A stretch of 64,000 bases of DNA from Magicicada septendecula (taxonomy: Eukaryota; Arthropoda; Insecta; Hemiptera; Cicadidae): assembly GCA_034769895.1 (NCBI GenBank), contig CM068367.1, positions 114,250,654 to 114,314,653 on the forward strand. The letters run 5' to 3'. The notes beneath the pieces were generated by a model. The model was not told where the DNA came from and did not search any database. It saw nothing but the letters and a program-made list of their open reading frames with translations. The position numbers were made by a program, and so were the translations under genes. Positions 20,672-32,850 of this stretch are shown piece by piece. Within the stretch, counting starts at the first letter, position 1, and each line of letters opens with the position of its first letter.

Positions 20672-21051
20672 ATTTTTTAGTGGATGGTTAGTGAGGATCG
20701 GTCAAAAATAACACAAATTTTAACTATTTTGCGTCGACGTTTCGACAATATTTATTGTCATTTTCAGGACCTGTGTATGAAATACAAAAGAAATGTCAAA
20801 CACAACGGAACAATTAAATATTTGGGTGAACGTGTTCGTGTGTGAGTGTATACGCACACATACCCACGCACACACTCACATACACGAACACGTTCACCCA
20901 GATATTTAATTGTTCCGTTGTGTTTGACATTTCTTTTGTATTTCATACACAGGTCCTGAAGATGACAATAAATATTGTCGAAACGTCGACGCAAAATAGT
21001 TAAAATTTGTGTTATTTTTTACCGATCCTCACTAACCATCCACTAAAAAAT
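20672..21051. repeat. 380-bp near-perfect palindrome (two inverted copies of one element)
   Basis: The left arm starts at ATTTTTTAGTGGATGGTTAG and the right arm ends with its reverse complement. The arms match almost base for base for about 170 bases and meet at a (CA)n-like centre (about 20840-20885). Each arm contains, from the outside inwards, GTGGATGGTTAGTGAGGATC, a GTCGACG-TTTC block, a small stem ACAATA/TATTGT, CAGGACCTGTGTATG and AACGTGTTCGTGT. TA flanks fit at GTGGATGG and CCATCCAC, but the symmetry runs slightly past them. It is either a fold-back transposon or two retroelement ends joined head to head. Confidence 0.85.
20956..20984 (+). ncRNA. Hammerhead-like core in the right palindrome arm
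   Basis: CTGAAGA (20956-20962), one T, a 6-bp stem GACAAT / ATTGTC with loop AAAT, then GAAAC (20980-20984) and GTCGACG. This fits CUGANGA-stem II-GAAAC with a perfect stem II. One extra base sits between the core and the stem, and stem III would be minimal, as in Penelope-like hammerheads. The mirror copy in the left arm (minus strand, 20739-20767) reads CTGAAAA and so has a broken core. Confidence 0.4.
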
Positions 21052-22214
21052 AAATAACACTATTTTGCTGTGGAGAATACTTGCGACCGGATGTTGAAAG
21101 CTAGAGATAGAAATTGAAAGGAAGAACACATCCACGTCGGGAAAGCAAACTATACCGAAACTACATCTGTTTTTTGTGAACTAACATTGCTCTGAGTGAA
21201 CAAAAACTTTCATAAATAAAAACATATATATGTGCATATACTGCAACATTACATTCTGGTGCGTACGTGGACGTGTGTTCAACTACTACATATAGGTACA
21301 TACCCAACCAGACCGTGGAATTTGAGCTTATTTGAGTTACGTTCAAACATTACGCCACATATAAAGATTTAATTTGTACAGAGAAGAGATTGCAAATAGA
21401 TGAAATAATTAAGACGAATTTAAGAATATTACAATAGCGTTTTGTTCAACAACAAATTTGAAAATTTATGCCCGTTTTCATAAGTGTGCATGTATTATAA
21501 TCACAGTATGTAATAATAAACATTATTCAAATAACTTACTCTTATTATAAATCTCATCTTGGTTTGATGTACCATAAAAATAAACATTTATTTTACTTTG
21601 CTTGCCTAACAGGCATTAAGGAATTACTGATCATTATCAATTAACAATTTAACACTTAAAAATTCTGATAAGAAATGTTTTCCAAAGAACATTCATGAAA
21701 ACACATGAAAGGAGATTCTTCTCGTTTTTCCTCCTGCGTTATTCTCCTACTTTATCCTGCATTGTTAGGTTTTAACAATTTTTTAAATTAGTTTTTGTAG
21801 ATTTGTATGCACTACATTTACTACAATACGAGTTTGAGTTCACTACATTTAAACTTTTACTTCCCGTTTTCATTCGTTACATTAATCTGACATTTTGCGA
21901 TTACTTAAACGTGTTGCTAACAGTGTAATGAGTCCTTATCATAATTATTATTGTCTTGGCCTTCACATTTATTTGACATACAAGTACACTCCAATATTTT
22001 GGTTAAATTTCATCTGTAATAGAATATAACATTTTTGTTATTGAAATAGTTTAATTTTATATTAATCGAAGCTTGTTAAATTGTTTACTACGTTGTTGCT
22101 AGGTTTTTATTATTTTACAATTATTTGGTAATCCCTTTATGATACACATTGCTATGCATCAAATTCAGATTTCAAACGTGGCCGATTTAAGTGTACCACT
22201 ACATTTTTAAAACT

Positions 22215-22215
<1 letters not shown>
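21052..22215. other. AT-rich non-coding DNA, nothing recognised
   Basis: No gene-like frame, tandem array or clear inverted repeat was seen. Confidence 0.5.

Positions 22216-22246
<31 letters not shown>
22216..22246. repeat. (CG)/(CA)n microsatellite
   Basis: GCGCG followed by about 13 CA dinucleotides. Confidence 0.95.
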
Positions 22247-22251
<5 letters not shown>

Positions 22252-22786
22252 TGTTAAGTGAAGCTTATAACCCGATGTACTATGCTAAACACATTAATTA
22301 CTGTCCAACAGCATTAAATAGTAATAGGCGAATAATTTTCACACGCCACTGGTTATCGGTCACTGCCAAACTTGTGTTAGTGTTTAAAATAAACAATGAA
22401 TTCTGATTAACACCGTTTACTCTGTATTAGAATAACAGACCTGATAATATTACGTATTAATAATAATAGGGTAAATATTTACGTAGGCTTACTGCGTTTG
22501 TTGAAATAATTTTTTCTTTTAATTACAAACAACCGATATTGATGGGCTTAAACAAATTAAATAGCCTGTGCACCAAAACGTAGTGGATCAGATGTATACA
22601 TACAGGCACTCTATAAACAGAGTATTGTTGCTGATGGCACACATAAATTACGTGTAAATATTCGGATTACGGCTACCGGATTCGGACATGTGTTTGCACT
22701 CGAGCCTATAAATCTTTCGACTAGTAGGCCTACGTGTAAGCTTACGAACATTTTTAAAAGCGACAAATGAATGTTATCGTGGATAC

Positions 22787-23201
22787 CAGGGGGATCCAGC
22801 AAGCAATTTAGGGGGAGGAGGAGTTAACTTTTGGGGCGGAAATGAAAAGTCGGACTGTTCTTCATTGGTCTAAATATAAACGATAGGAATGAGTGAAGAT
22901 AAAAATACAGTGTGTGATTATCAACAGAGTAAATTTATTAACATACAAGTATAAAATCTTATCTGTGCTTATCAGGTGATTGTTATTTTAATAATATTTA
23001 CTTATAGTTTTAAATACACAGTACTCATTTAAGTTATGTATAAAACAAAAATTAACATGGCGGTAAAGTACAATTACAATTTGGAGTGATTTTAGAGGAA
23101 AATTATGAACCTACAAAACGTGATACAAATTTTGTAAAAAAATTCGTCTGATGTGAACATTTGGGCGGGATTTCCTCATCACCCCCGAGGATCCATGCCT
23201 G
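22787..23201. mobile_element. hAT-type MITE with 8-bp target duplication (second family)
   Basis: It begins CAGGGGGATCCAGC and ends GAGGATCCATGCCTG. Both ends share CAGG and GGATCC in inverted order. GTGGATAC stands immediately before (22779-22786) and immediately after (23202-23209). The 8-bp duplication together with CAGG..CCTG ends identifies hAT-type insertion. The 415-bp body is non-coding. The inverted repeats are weak beyond the first 12-15 bases. Confidence 0.82.
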
Positions 23202-23209
23202 GTGGATAC

Positions 23210-25638
23210 TGTTTCGTTTGTAAATTAATAATCATATTTACAGCAGGCGAATATAAGAAAAGCAGACGACTAGAAACGATGTTTTAAATGTATAGGGTAA
23301 CATAGATGTCCTAAGAGCCATAAAAAAGGTTCGACGATGAACTTTTCGAAGATAAAGTCAACCGACACTATCTGCCCAAATTTTGAAATCGCTGGTAAAA
23401 AATTGAGGAGGTATTCATGTCCATAGACCTAAGTGTTAAAGGCGAGGTTTGTAATGTGTATAGTATACATTCGTATAAACGTGCAGTTAGATAAAATATT
23501 TATGGGGAAATCGTGTTGCATACGTATCGAGGAGCGTTCAAAATTAAATTGTAATTCAGTAAGTAACATAATAGTAATGATTTACAATGTCGTCATTTTT
23601 CAATGTATTGGCGTAATGATTAAAATATCTTACATGTTCACTGACTAAAAAATTCTTCTGGCAGCAGATGCACGCGCTGTTGAACAGTTCCGATTATTTA
23701 TGTTATTTTGAATTTAAACAAAAGATTAAGTTGATCAAACAGATCTTTTGATCTACAAAAGATTTCCATTTCATTTGGTTAATGAGAACTATTATTTTAA
23801 ATAGAAAATATTAAAGCGGTTTAACGAACAATAAAAGTATCAGTCCGCCTTATTACGTTGTATGTTGTAACTTATTCAAAAAGGACAGCTTTTAATTGTG
23901 TACTAATTAGGATTAATATCATGAGTGATTTCAGAATTCTGAAGTATTTAAAAAAGAGTAGTAACACTTTCATAATTACTATTCATAAAGAATATTAGTG
24001 CGATAAATATTGATATTTTCTTATTTGACTAAAAATTTATAAGAATAAACGTTAACTACGACACTGCGTTAATTATTCATCTGAAGTCATCGGTTTACAT
24101 GAAAAACATGACCAATAAGTTAAATTGGAATTTACAGTAGCGATAAATGTAATTCATTAAATCACTCATTTTATATGATACATTTTTCGGATAAATTATA
24201 TGTAGGTAAATTATTATTTATTTTATGCAAGTGCAATATAAAATCTAGTATCCTGAAAAATTAATAAATACGTGGAGCATTGAAAGTAGAGAATAAATGT
24301 AGTATTTAATTTCCTTTTCAATATGGCAAGCTGTTTAATTAATATAGTTTTTAATCAACATCAAACGAACAGATTTTGCCCCACGTTCGGAATCAATATG
24401 GTACACTGAATACATGCCTAGTTATATTATCGTCAATTAGAACACAATGCAGTAATTAAATGAAAACAAATTTAACGGATTAATGCTGACTGGTAAAGGC
24501 ATACGTGAATCCAAATGACAAAGTGAAATCAGTATTTAAAATGTTTCAAACTACGCGCTTTCGACAGGTTTAATTAGTTTTGAAATTCAAACATTTCGGC
24601 ATAGCATATTTATGATGTTGCATTAATGAACTAATGGCTACGTTCAATCCAAATCGCTGCGATCAAAAAATTAATTTTCAGATAAACGAAATTAAATATA
24701 AGTGGTGTGCTATTATGAAGTAATTATTTTATTTTACTCATTATTAATGCATTACAAGCCCGTAAGACGAAAATTTACTTTTGCTTACGTTTTCCGCTTT
24801 TTAAAAATCCCTTTATATTTAATCATAACTATTAAAAAAATAATACGCGAAACAATAGAGTATAATAACGCACAAACTGACAAAAAGGGAGTTTCACAGC
24901 TCAAATCAAAATTCAAAACAAAGCAACTGGCCCTCATAACATCTCTAACAACAATTTCTTAAATCAGTATAAAGAGACAATGTTACCAGAGTTCAAGGAA
25001 AGACAAAATATCTTTGCATAAAAAGAATAGACAATAAATAATGAAAAAATATGTCGTAATGGTTTACAAGATAGTGAACAATATCTATGACTTAGAAAAA
25101 GTATCGTACAAATTTTCTAGCTATCAGAGAATAATTTAAAAGCTTAAAGCTAAAAGTAGATAATATCAATAGACTTCCGATTGTCGATATTATATCGATA
25201 GACCAAATAAAAGACTTCCGATTTTTCTGATCAAAATCGATTAGCAATCCTCCTCCCTTAAATGATAAACGAGACATGTTATGTGGTTGTCTCCAACTCT
25301 TTCTATCGGGAAATATAGGAAATATAGCCTTCAGACCTGCCCTACGTTCGTACTTGAAGAGGTATCTTCTATTTTTAAAGTGCAGTCCTTTAACATGTCT
25401 ATACCCATTCTGTTTATTGATGTTCTAAAGCTCTAAATTAAGCGCGCCCACAACGCTTTCCACCACACACACATACACACGCAAGTGAGCGTATGGGGAT
25501 TATTCAACGACCTATTATTAAAAATTGTACCTTACTTGAACGTAAAAATAAATTTAATAAAATGTTATAAAATAATCCTCTTATATAAATATGTATAATA
25601 GATATCATACTTAGGACATCTGATAAACAATTTTATTT

Positions 25639-25640
<2 letters not shown>
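23210..25640. other. AT-rich non-coding DNA, nothing recognised
   Basis: Frames up to 86 codons (24702-24962) are lysine- and isoleucine-rich, as expected by chance in AT-rich DNA. No repeats of note. Confidence 0.5.

Positions 25641-25673
<33 letters not shown>
25641..25673. repeat. (TG)n microsatellite
   Basis: About 16 TG dinucleotides followed by a T-run. Confidence 0.95.
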
Positions 25674-25676
<3 letters not shown>

Positions 25677-26239
25677 TTTGAAATTAATATAATTTCTTAG
25701 TCAATTGATACATAACGATGAGCTGAACTAAAGTCCAGGCTTAATGCATAGATAAATATTTAACTATCCAGGTTTAGTAACTATTCAGTATACACAAAAG
25801 AATGAATATATTCAATATTAAAACCTTAAAATATAGACCATACAAATGAACCAGTAAAAACAGTATATAGGCACTATTTATGAAGCAACCATAACTTTAT
25901 ACGTATTATCGTTTAATAACCTTTGTAATAACTTGATCGTCTTCGGAATGTTAATACTACCGAGCTTCGGTATGCTTTGCTCTATGGAATTGTTTTTTCT
26001 CTGCTACAGTTTAACAATCTTCTCCATTCCAATACCTAGGCCGTTGTGGAGTTTTTTATAATATAAACGTACCTAGATATTGCAAATTGTATCCAAAATA
26101 AACTAATGTAATATGATTAATTTAGTTACTAAGTTATATATGAATTGAGGCATTTGATAATTTGATAAAAACCAGCAACTTCGACCAAAAATATTGCGAT
26201 TATGGTAAAAATACTGTACTTGTTTCATGAAACGTTGCA

Positions 26240-26400
26240 CGGCTTTATATGGTAAAGTGACGATAATATGAGAGAATGGAAGATATGGGACTACCTATAC
26301 ATGTAATAAGATACAGACCTCAAGGAAGACGAGATATCGATAGACCAATTAAGAGATGGCTTGAGTGAAGGCGGAATAGGCTGTAAGCCTATACCTTGAC
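26240..26400 (+). mobile_element. LINE 3' end relic (group C)
   Basis: In one forward frame the sequence reads RMEDMGLPIHVIRYRPQGRR, then DIDRPIKRWLE, a stop, and RNRL before the tail. The pattern R-M-x-D-x-R-L-P ... GRR-x-x-GRP-x-KRW is the C-terminal end of a large group of insect non-LTR retrotransposon ORF2 proteins, downstream of the reverse transcriptase. Only the last 50 or so codons remain, with in-frame stops. The copy runs straight into the GAA/GGA microsatellite, which was probably seeded from its 3' tail. Confidence 0.75.
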
Positions 26401-26401
26401 G

Positions 26402-26576
26402 TGGAGGAGGAGAAGAAGAAGAAGAAGAAGAAGAAAAAGAAGAAGAAGAAGAAGAAGAAGAAGAAGAAGAAGAAGAAGAAGAAGAAGAAGAAGAAGGAGA
26501 AGGAGGAGGAGGAGGAGGAGGAGGAGGAGGAGGAGGAGGAGGAGGAGGAGGAGGAGGAGGAGGAGGAGGAGGAAGA
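26402..26576. repeat. (GAA)n/(GGA)n microsatellite, LINE tail
   Basis: About 58 trinucleotides, first mostly GAA, then GGA. Open frames across it on both strands (poly-Arg, poly-Glu, poly-Leu, poly-Ser) are artefacts of the repeat. Confidence 0.97.
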
Positions 26577-27649
26577 GGTGACGATAATATATCTTTTGCG
26601 CATTCGTTAATCCCTTCCTAAATGTTAATTGCTTCATGTGTATATGTGCGAGCTGCGAGGGTATAATACTTAATATAATGTAGCCTAATGACGGTACTAG
26701 GATAATATTGTCTGGACAGTATATGTTTGCAAGTTATCTAGTAGTAAAGCTTAGGGTGGCGGCTCTTCCCGTTTTCTGCGTGTGCATTCTCTCGTAAAAA
26801 CTTTGCTGTACACGACATACTAATGGATTTGTATATCGAGTACAATAAAAAAAAATACTCAGGACCGAACGGAACCACTAGCAAAGTATATTAGCCACCT
26901 GAACGAGGATACTGAACACCGAAAGGGCGAGACAGACACAGAGGGACAGTTTATTCTACGAGGCAGAGATAGATAGACAAACAGACACACCCACATTGAA
27001 CAGTACGTTTCTGCCAATGAAGCACATAAAGTCTGAGTGCATAAAAAAGCTAATATACCACGGCTGATTTTATATTTCACCGGCCATATAGCCGACTGTA
27101 AATAAGAGAACACTGACGCGGACAACAGCCTACAAGTTTGTTATTTATTGGTTTTGTGTTATCAGTTTTTTTTTGTATAGGTCATTTGTAAAAATGCGAT
27201 AAGGTTCACGAAGGCGTATAAGAACTTGTATTATAAAGAATAGAGTACACAGAAAGATAATCAGAAAATGTGAAACCTATGACGGTGTCGCTTACGGGTG
27301 CGTCGTAAAAACTGAACTGAACCAACAACTATGTTGACATTAAGAAAGAATTTTCTCCTCCTCTCCTTTTACTGTTTCGAAGAACTTGCAAAACAATATA
27401 AACCAAATCCAAAACTCGTGGCGAATAAAGGGAAATTAATCCAAATCAACTTATGTAACGTTCAGATTTTGAGAATACAACTGTCCGCCTGAAACATTAA
27501 ACAACTTTCATTTGCCATATGCGTACGATATTAAATACGTCGGCGTGGATCTGGACAGACGTCCTTTATGGCAAAACATGTAGAGACAAAAAATAAACAG
27601 CTTCGGCAAACCGTTAGACATATATAGCCTAGTGGTAGCTAGGAAGGAT
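26577..27649. other. Non-coding DNA, nothing recognised
   Basis: An 88-codon minus frame (26859-27125) has an ordinary composition but no recognisable motif or splice context. Confidence 0.45.
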
Positions 27650-28106
27650 GCCACAGATGACACTGAAGAATACATGGAAATTAAGAAGTAATGATGAAAT
27701 ATATTAAACTATAGAAAATATAACAGAAACAATGAGAAAAAGAAGACTGTTATTTTTTGGACACTTATATAGAATAGGCGACAATAGGTTAACAAAGCAG
27801 ATCTTCAAATATCTGTGGGAGAAGAAGTCAACATCAAGTTGGATTAAAGAAGTCTAAAAGGATTTAGAAAAAATAATATAAACGCAGAAGAAATAACTGA
27901 AAGAGACGTTTTTCTGGCAAAAGTGTTAAAAATGGAAAGAGTCCAGGGTAGGAGAGAGAAAAACGCAGGTTCAAAGTGGACTGAAGAGAATAAAAAGAGA
28001 CACAGCGAAAAGATGAATGAAAATTGAAGAAAAAGAAAAGAACAAAGAATAAAGAATTTACATTGACATGTGATCCTTGGATGCCCGATACAAAAAAAAA
28101 AAAAAA
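27650..28106 (+). mobile_element. LINE 3' end relic with poly(A) (group B)
   Basis: Forward reading gives RLLFFGHLYRIGDNRLTKQI, then FKYLWEKKSTSSWIKEV, and, after frame changes, ERDVFLAKVLKMERVQGRRE and GSKWTEENKKRHSEKM. This R-L-T-K-Q-I-F ... KWTEE-x-x-x-x-HSE-x-M pattern is a known LINE ORF2 C-terminus in insects. The copy ends ..GATAC followed by a run of As (28090-28106). At least two frame breaks are visible. It matches the minus-strand copy at about 44155-44541. Confidence 0.82.
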
Positions 28107-30250
28107 ATGAAAGTAACAAAAAAAAAATTAAATAACCCCGTATTTTGCATGCCAGGTATTTTGTTCACAGCTATCATGGTCGTTTTCAGAGACCATATGT
28201 ATAAATTTTCATGTATGATCCACCCTATTTGGTTTATAGCGGACTCCCCACGGAGGTCTAGAACTAGAAGGGCACAGCAAGGTTGGTCAAAAAGTCTGGC
28301 AGTCATTGAAATCCGTCTTTATATTTGAAAATGTTAATAACTGTTCACGCAGGCCATGGAAAGATTACTGGCTGTATCAACGTTGAAGCTGACCGCCTCG
28401 AACCTTCTTGTAATGTAAACATTTGGTCTGCCCAAGAAACTAAAACCCCGAATTTCAGTCCTTTTGCGGCTGTTGATATATGCGTAAACGGATTAATGCG
28501 TAATAAGATAACGTTACGACGGTCTTACAGATCGTCGTATTGTACAGCTGAAACAAAATACATACCAATGAATACCAGCTGACACCAATGAAGTCACTAA
28601 TTACCAGCTTCAATTAGTCACAAATAACAATTTGAAACAAACAAGGTACTCTCGTACAATAATTTAAGTTAAATTTGTCTACACGCAATAGTAATGTCAA
28701 CTATTAGAGTTCCGCACTAATTATAACACAATCACTTGATCCGCACTCTATAATATGGTTACGTGTAACTAAGTTGGCTGTAGACGCTTATATAGATCTC
28801 GTAGATGTTCAAGAATAATTTTCCATTCTTTTGGCGGCGTGCCGGCATTATTTGTTAGTTAAGAGTGCTCGAACGGTCTCGAAGCCACTTTTACTTGAGT
28901 ACACGCCCTGGACAGAGACACTGCACCTACTCGGCTAGCCGAGAAACGTGTATAACGGTTACGTAACTGCTCCTGCCGACTGCACGAGAGCGTAACCTAA
29001 TTGTCGTAGCAATATTTAGGTGTGCGTGTTTGTGTACACTTATATGTTAGGTGCATGTATTTATAATTAATAACATGGCTACTGTTATATTTAATATTAA
29101 TAAAATTATGGTTTTTATTGTAGTTAATACATGACACATGATACTTATACTATTATTTCTATACATGTAAGTTGATATCTACTTATGTCGCTTCCGACGA
29201 GTTGCCGTGGGATTTAACGTACAGATAAACAGGACACATCGGAAAAGCAGAAAGACAGTGGACGAACGGAAGCGAAAACAGATACGGGTTAGTTGCGAAG
29301 GGAAATGCAAGAGGGTGTCCCACGGGACGAAACGGGCTGCTGAATGCGACAAACTGTTCAAATATTACGTCTCTGTGTGCGAGCGCGCTTGTAACGTCCT
29401 CTCAAACTCGCGCGCTGCTGTTTGTGTAAATAAAATAAAAAGTAGACCTCTCGCCGTAAAATGTCTTCCAAAAAGATATGTTGGAAACATTACGCCGATT
29501 GAAGTGGAATGAGCCAACCAACAGGTGATGGAAGAGAATAATTTGAAGTTTTAATCATTTAAAGTACTCAGTTTTTGTCTTTCGGAAAGGATTTTTACTC
29601 CCAATTTATACTAAAAAATTGGAAATATTGTAACTAAACCTGTTAATAATGTTAAAGGGTTAAGGTGTAGTGTTACAAAAAAATGTTTTAAAAAATGTTG
29701 TTTGTGGAAAGATTGTATTAAAAAAAAATTTTATAATTAAAAAAAAATTTTCTTTTTTATAGATTAATTAATTAAAAACAATTAATTAATTGTGTTTCGT
29801 GATGTTCTGAAACGTGTCTCACTTATCTATGAAATTTTATTAATGTTTTTGTATTTTTTAATAAACTCCAACCACTCAGAAGATTGTCCCCAGGTACAAT
29901 CGATATTTGTTTACTGTTCGTTTTCGAGGTTATCTTCCTTCTGATGTGGTGAAATTCTTGTAGTATTTAATTTAAATTATATTAATGGTAGATTGTTATG
30001 TTTAGTAAAGACAGCACTATTTTGATATGAAAAAATATAAATAATTTATTAGATAATTGGTTATAAGACTCTTGTCGATTATACAATCGACTCTCAGGGT
30101 ATCGAAAAATTACAAGTTTTTGATATATAAAATTCAATCAGGTTCTTTTAACAGCTAATTATGGTTAAAGTCAGAGAAATCGGGCCAATATTAAAAAAGT
30201 ATAACGTTACAACAAGTAATTCTTAATACTAGGTACATATATTTAATTGA
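28107..30250. other. Non-coding DNA, unrecognised short frames
   Basis: Frames of 85 codons (28325-28582) and 101 codons (29207-29512, GTG start) are not recognisable. The patch 28800-29020 is GC-richer than its surroundings. ATCTTCCTTCTGATGT occurs at about 29931 and again at about 30428, a short direct repeat without other context. Confidence 0.45.
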
Positions 30251-30479
30251 GATTGAAATAAAATAATTTGTTGTCGAACCGTATCGCTGGCGGAACTAGG
30301 AGGCGGTATTCTTGGGTGGTGACGACAATTGCAAATGGCCGCCGTCGAGTTGGTCACATATCCCTAGTAAATGCGCCGTTCCAAATAAGAGATTTTCTTG
30401 TAGTTTTCACGTCCTGGTGTCAGCAAATCTTCCTTCTGATGTTGTGTAGTGTCTTGAGTGAAGTTTCTGTGTTGTATTT

Positions 30480-32850
30480 TGTATAGGGGTGTATGTATAA
30501 GTCCGTTCACTTTCTATCGTTCGGGCACTAATTTATGGTTAAGATGTATACTGTTTTCTGGTGTTTAATGATGTTATTTGGTGTAGTTTAGTGCTGTACA
30601 ATGTTATTTCGTCTCTGGTAATAGTTTATGTCACTCGGTCGATGTTACAAAATGTTTTTATTCGCCACTCGCGATTTTCAAAATTGTGTCATTCACTGAC
30701 TCGCCATTACGGTACTATAAGTTAGGTTAACTCGCTTTAAATACCTCGTCAAGTGCACCGTACAATGTTTAATAATCCACTCTCAACTTCCTTCACTTTC
30801 GACTAAAATCTTAGTCAATGCAATATTATTCCTTACATTGTTCAAAATTAATTTTGCATCCTGTGCATTTTTATATTACATTATATAACTGCTTAAACTT
30901 TGGTTATTATTCAAATTTATTTGCTAGATGTTACTTAATTTTATCCTTCAGTTCATTCGGCGTATTTTAATATCGAATAATGCCGTTTTATTATGTTTTT
31001 TGTCTAAAATTGGTAATTTTACCTTCATTTTGTCTTTGTTAAAAATTCAAAATTAACTTCCTGTCATTATGCAAATTCTGCCATTTTTAAGTTATATTTA
31101 TGATTAATAATCTCATATTTTATTAAAAGGTTTATATTCCCTTAGTTTCTTGCAATTATTTGAATTGGTTAATTTTAAAAATATCATGTTGGAATATATG
31201 ACCCCCTCTCCAAATTTTTGAGTTCTGTCATTTCCATTTTTATTTATAATTCTGGCTATAATTTTACAAAATCTTTCTAAGTGGTATCTGTAATTATATG
31301 GCTTCATCTCTGGTTTATTTTATCTAAATCCCTTTAGTTTAAATGTATTTAAGTGAGTAATTTCTATGTTTTGATGAGGTTTAGTTTTTCATCATTTTGC
31401 CAAGATTTTTTAACAAGTTTTTTCTTACAAATTTTTATATAATCAATACATACTGTGTTATACCCTCTCTGACTTTTTAAACATGGTATTATAAACTAAA
31501 CATTTTTTTTTTAATTAAACATAACAATAATTAGTATTGGTTTCAATACTATAAACGGTTAAACAAATAAGAAATATTTTCAAATGATGGTTGTCTTCAA
31601 CCATTCAGACATTTTTTACAATCAACACTTATTACTAACATAGAAATATTATTTACAAAGGAGGTTTTTTCCCAACTAACATCTTATTTACTTATTACTA
31701 TAAATACAAGTAATAAATATATTTACAGTTATGATGTTAGTTGTTCCAAACTTAATAAATGTCCTTATACCTAATACATTTTTAAAATCCTTATTCTATA
31801 TTCACAAAACCTTATACCTATATTCTTATTTGCTATCTCTTATATTAAATTTAATGATTCAGCTTTTTAAACTGTCTTTTAAATATGGTATTGGGTAATT
31901 GTACCCTGTCACTGTATATTTAAATCTGTTTTTATTCATTATTTAAAGAAATGTCTCTTCAAACAGATTTATAGCTTGATATTACTACAAGTATCACATT
32001 CACATGGTACAAATTATAAGTCACTTAAAGTTGTATATTTCATTATATACACAGTTTGTGGATGCCAAGGATGAAACATAAGGTTTATTTTTTATAATAC
32101 CCAAACTAGCACTGGTTCACTTTACACTTTTTGATGCTATTTCTAAATGGTCGTTTAGTCTTATTAACATCAATAAATTGGTTTGTGGATTACAATGAAG
32201 ATTTGTTCTTTGGGCATTATATTATTGTTTCATCTTGGTTCACTGGCAACTCTTACTCTATGCACTTTTCTCTTAATTTTATTCTACATGTGGTTACTGT
32301 TCAAGAGTATTTCGTTATACTTTTTATTATAGTGATTTTTAGTTATTTTGGGATATGGGGATATGGGTGTTTTTTATAAGAGCATTCCTTCTTCTTCAGG
32401 ATGCTGTCTTCTTCTTCTTTCTTCAACGGTGTCTTCTTTTCTTCTGTCTTTTTGGAATGGTATGTTCTCCATCTTCTTCTTGATGCCATCGGGTTTCTTG
32501 GGATTTCTTCATCTTCTTCTGGTTTCTAGAAATACTTCACCTTTTATGGTGGATCTTGCCTTATTCAGGGTTTCTTTTTCATTTATTTATCCTCGTTGTG
32601 GGTTTAGTCATATTCTGTGTTGCTTTCTTTATATACTCCTTACCTTCCTGGGTTATATTTAAAAAAACCTTGGGTTTTTAGACTGGTTTTGGATGATTCA
32701 TCACTAGTAACTTGTTTTTATTTGAACTTATATTTTTTAATAACAATGATTGTTCTGCACAGTTGCTATGAATTAATTCTTTATATTAAATTTAATGCTT
32801 TTTTTTTTTTTTCGGATTTAAATGTTATAATCTTATTATTCTAATGATCA
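30480..32850. other. T-skewed tract without a gene
   Basis: The plus strand is strongly T-rich and relatively A-poor over more than 2 kb, with pyrimidine runs such as CTTCTTCTTC at about 32400-32540. Chains of short hydrophobic frames (32131-32844) follow from the base composition. No coding signature was found on either strand. Confidence 0.5.

Noticed and set aside
26349-26637. Long poly-Ser/Phe, poly-Leu, poly-Arg and poly-Lys/Glu frames on both strands
   Set aside because: They are translations of a trinucleotide microsatellite, and the same holds for the frames at 42335-42729.
28176-28196. Hairpin ATGGTC..GACCAT as a regulatory structure
   Set aside because: A 6-bp stem is expected by chance in a window of this size and nothing around it supports a function.
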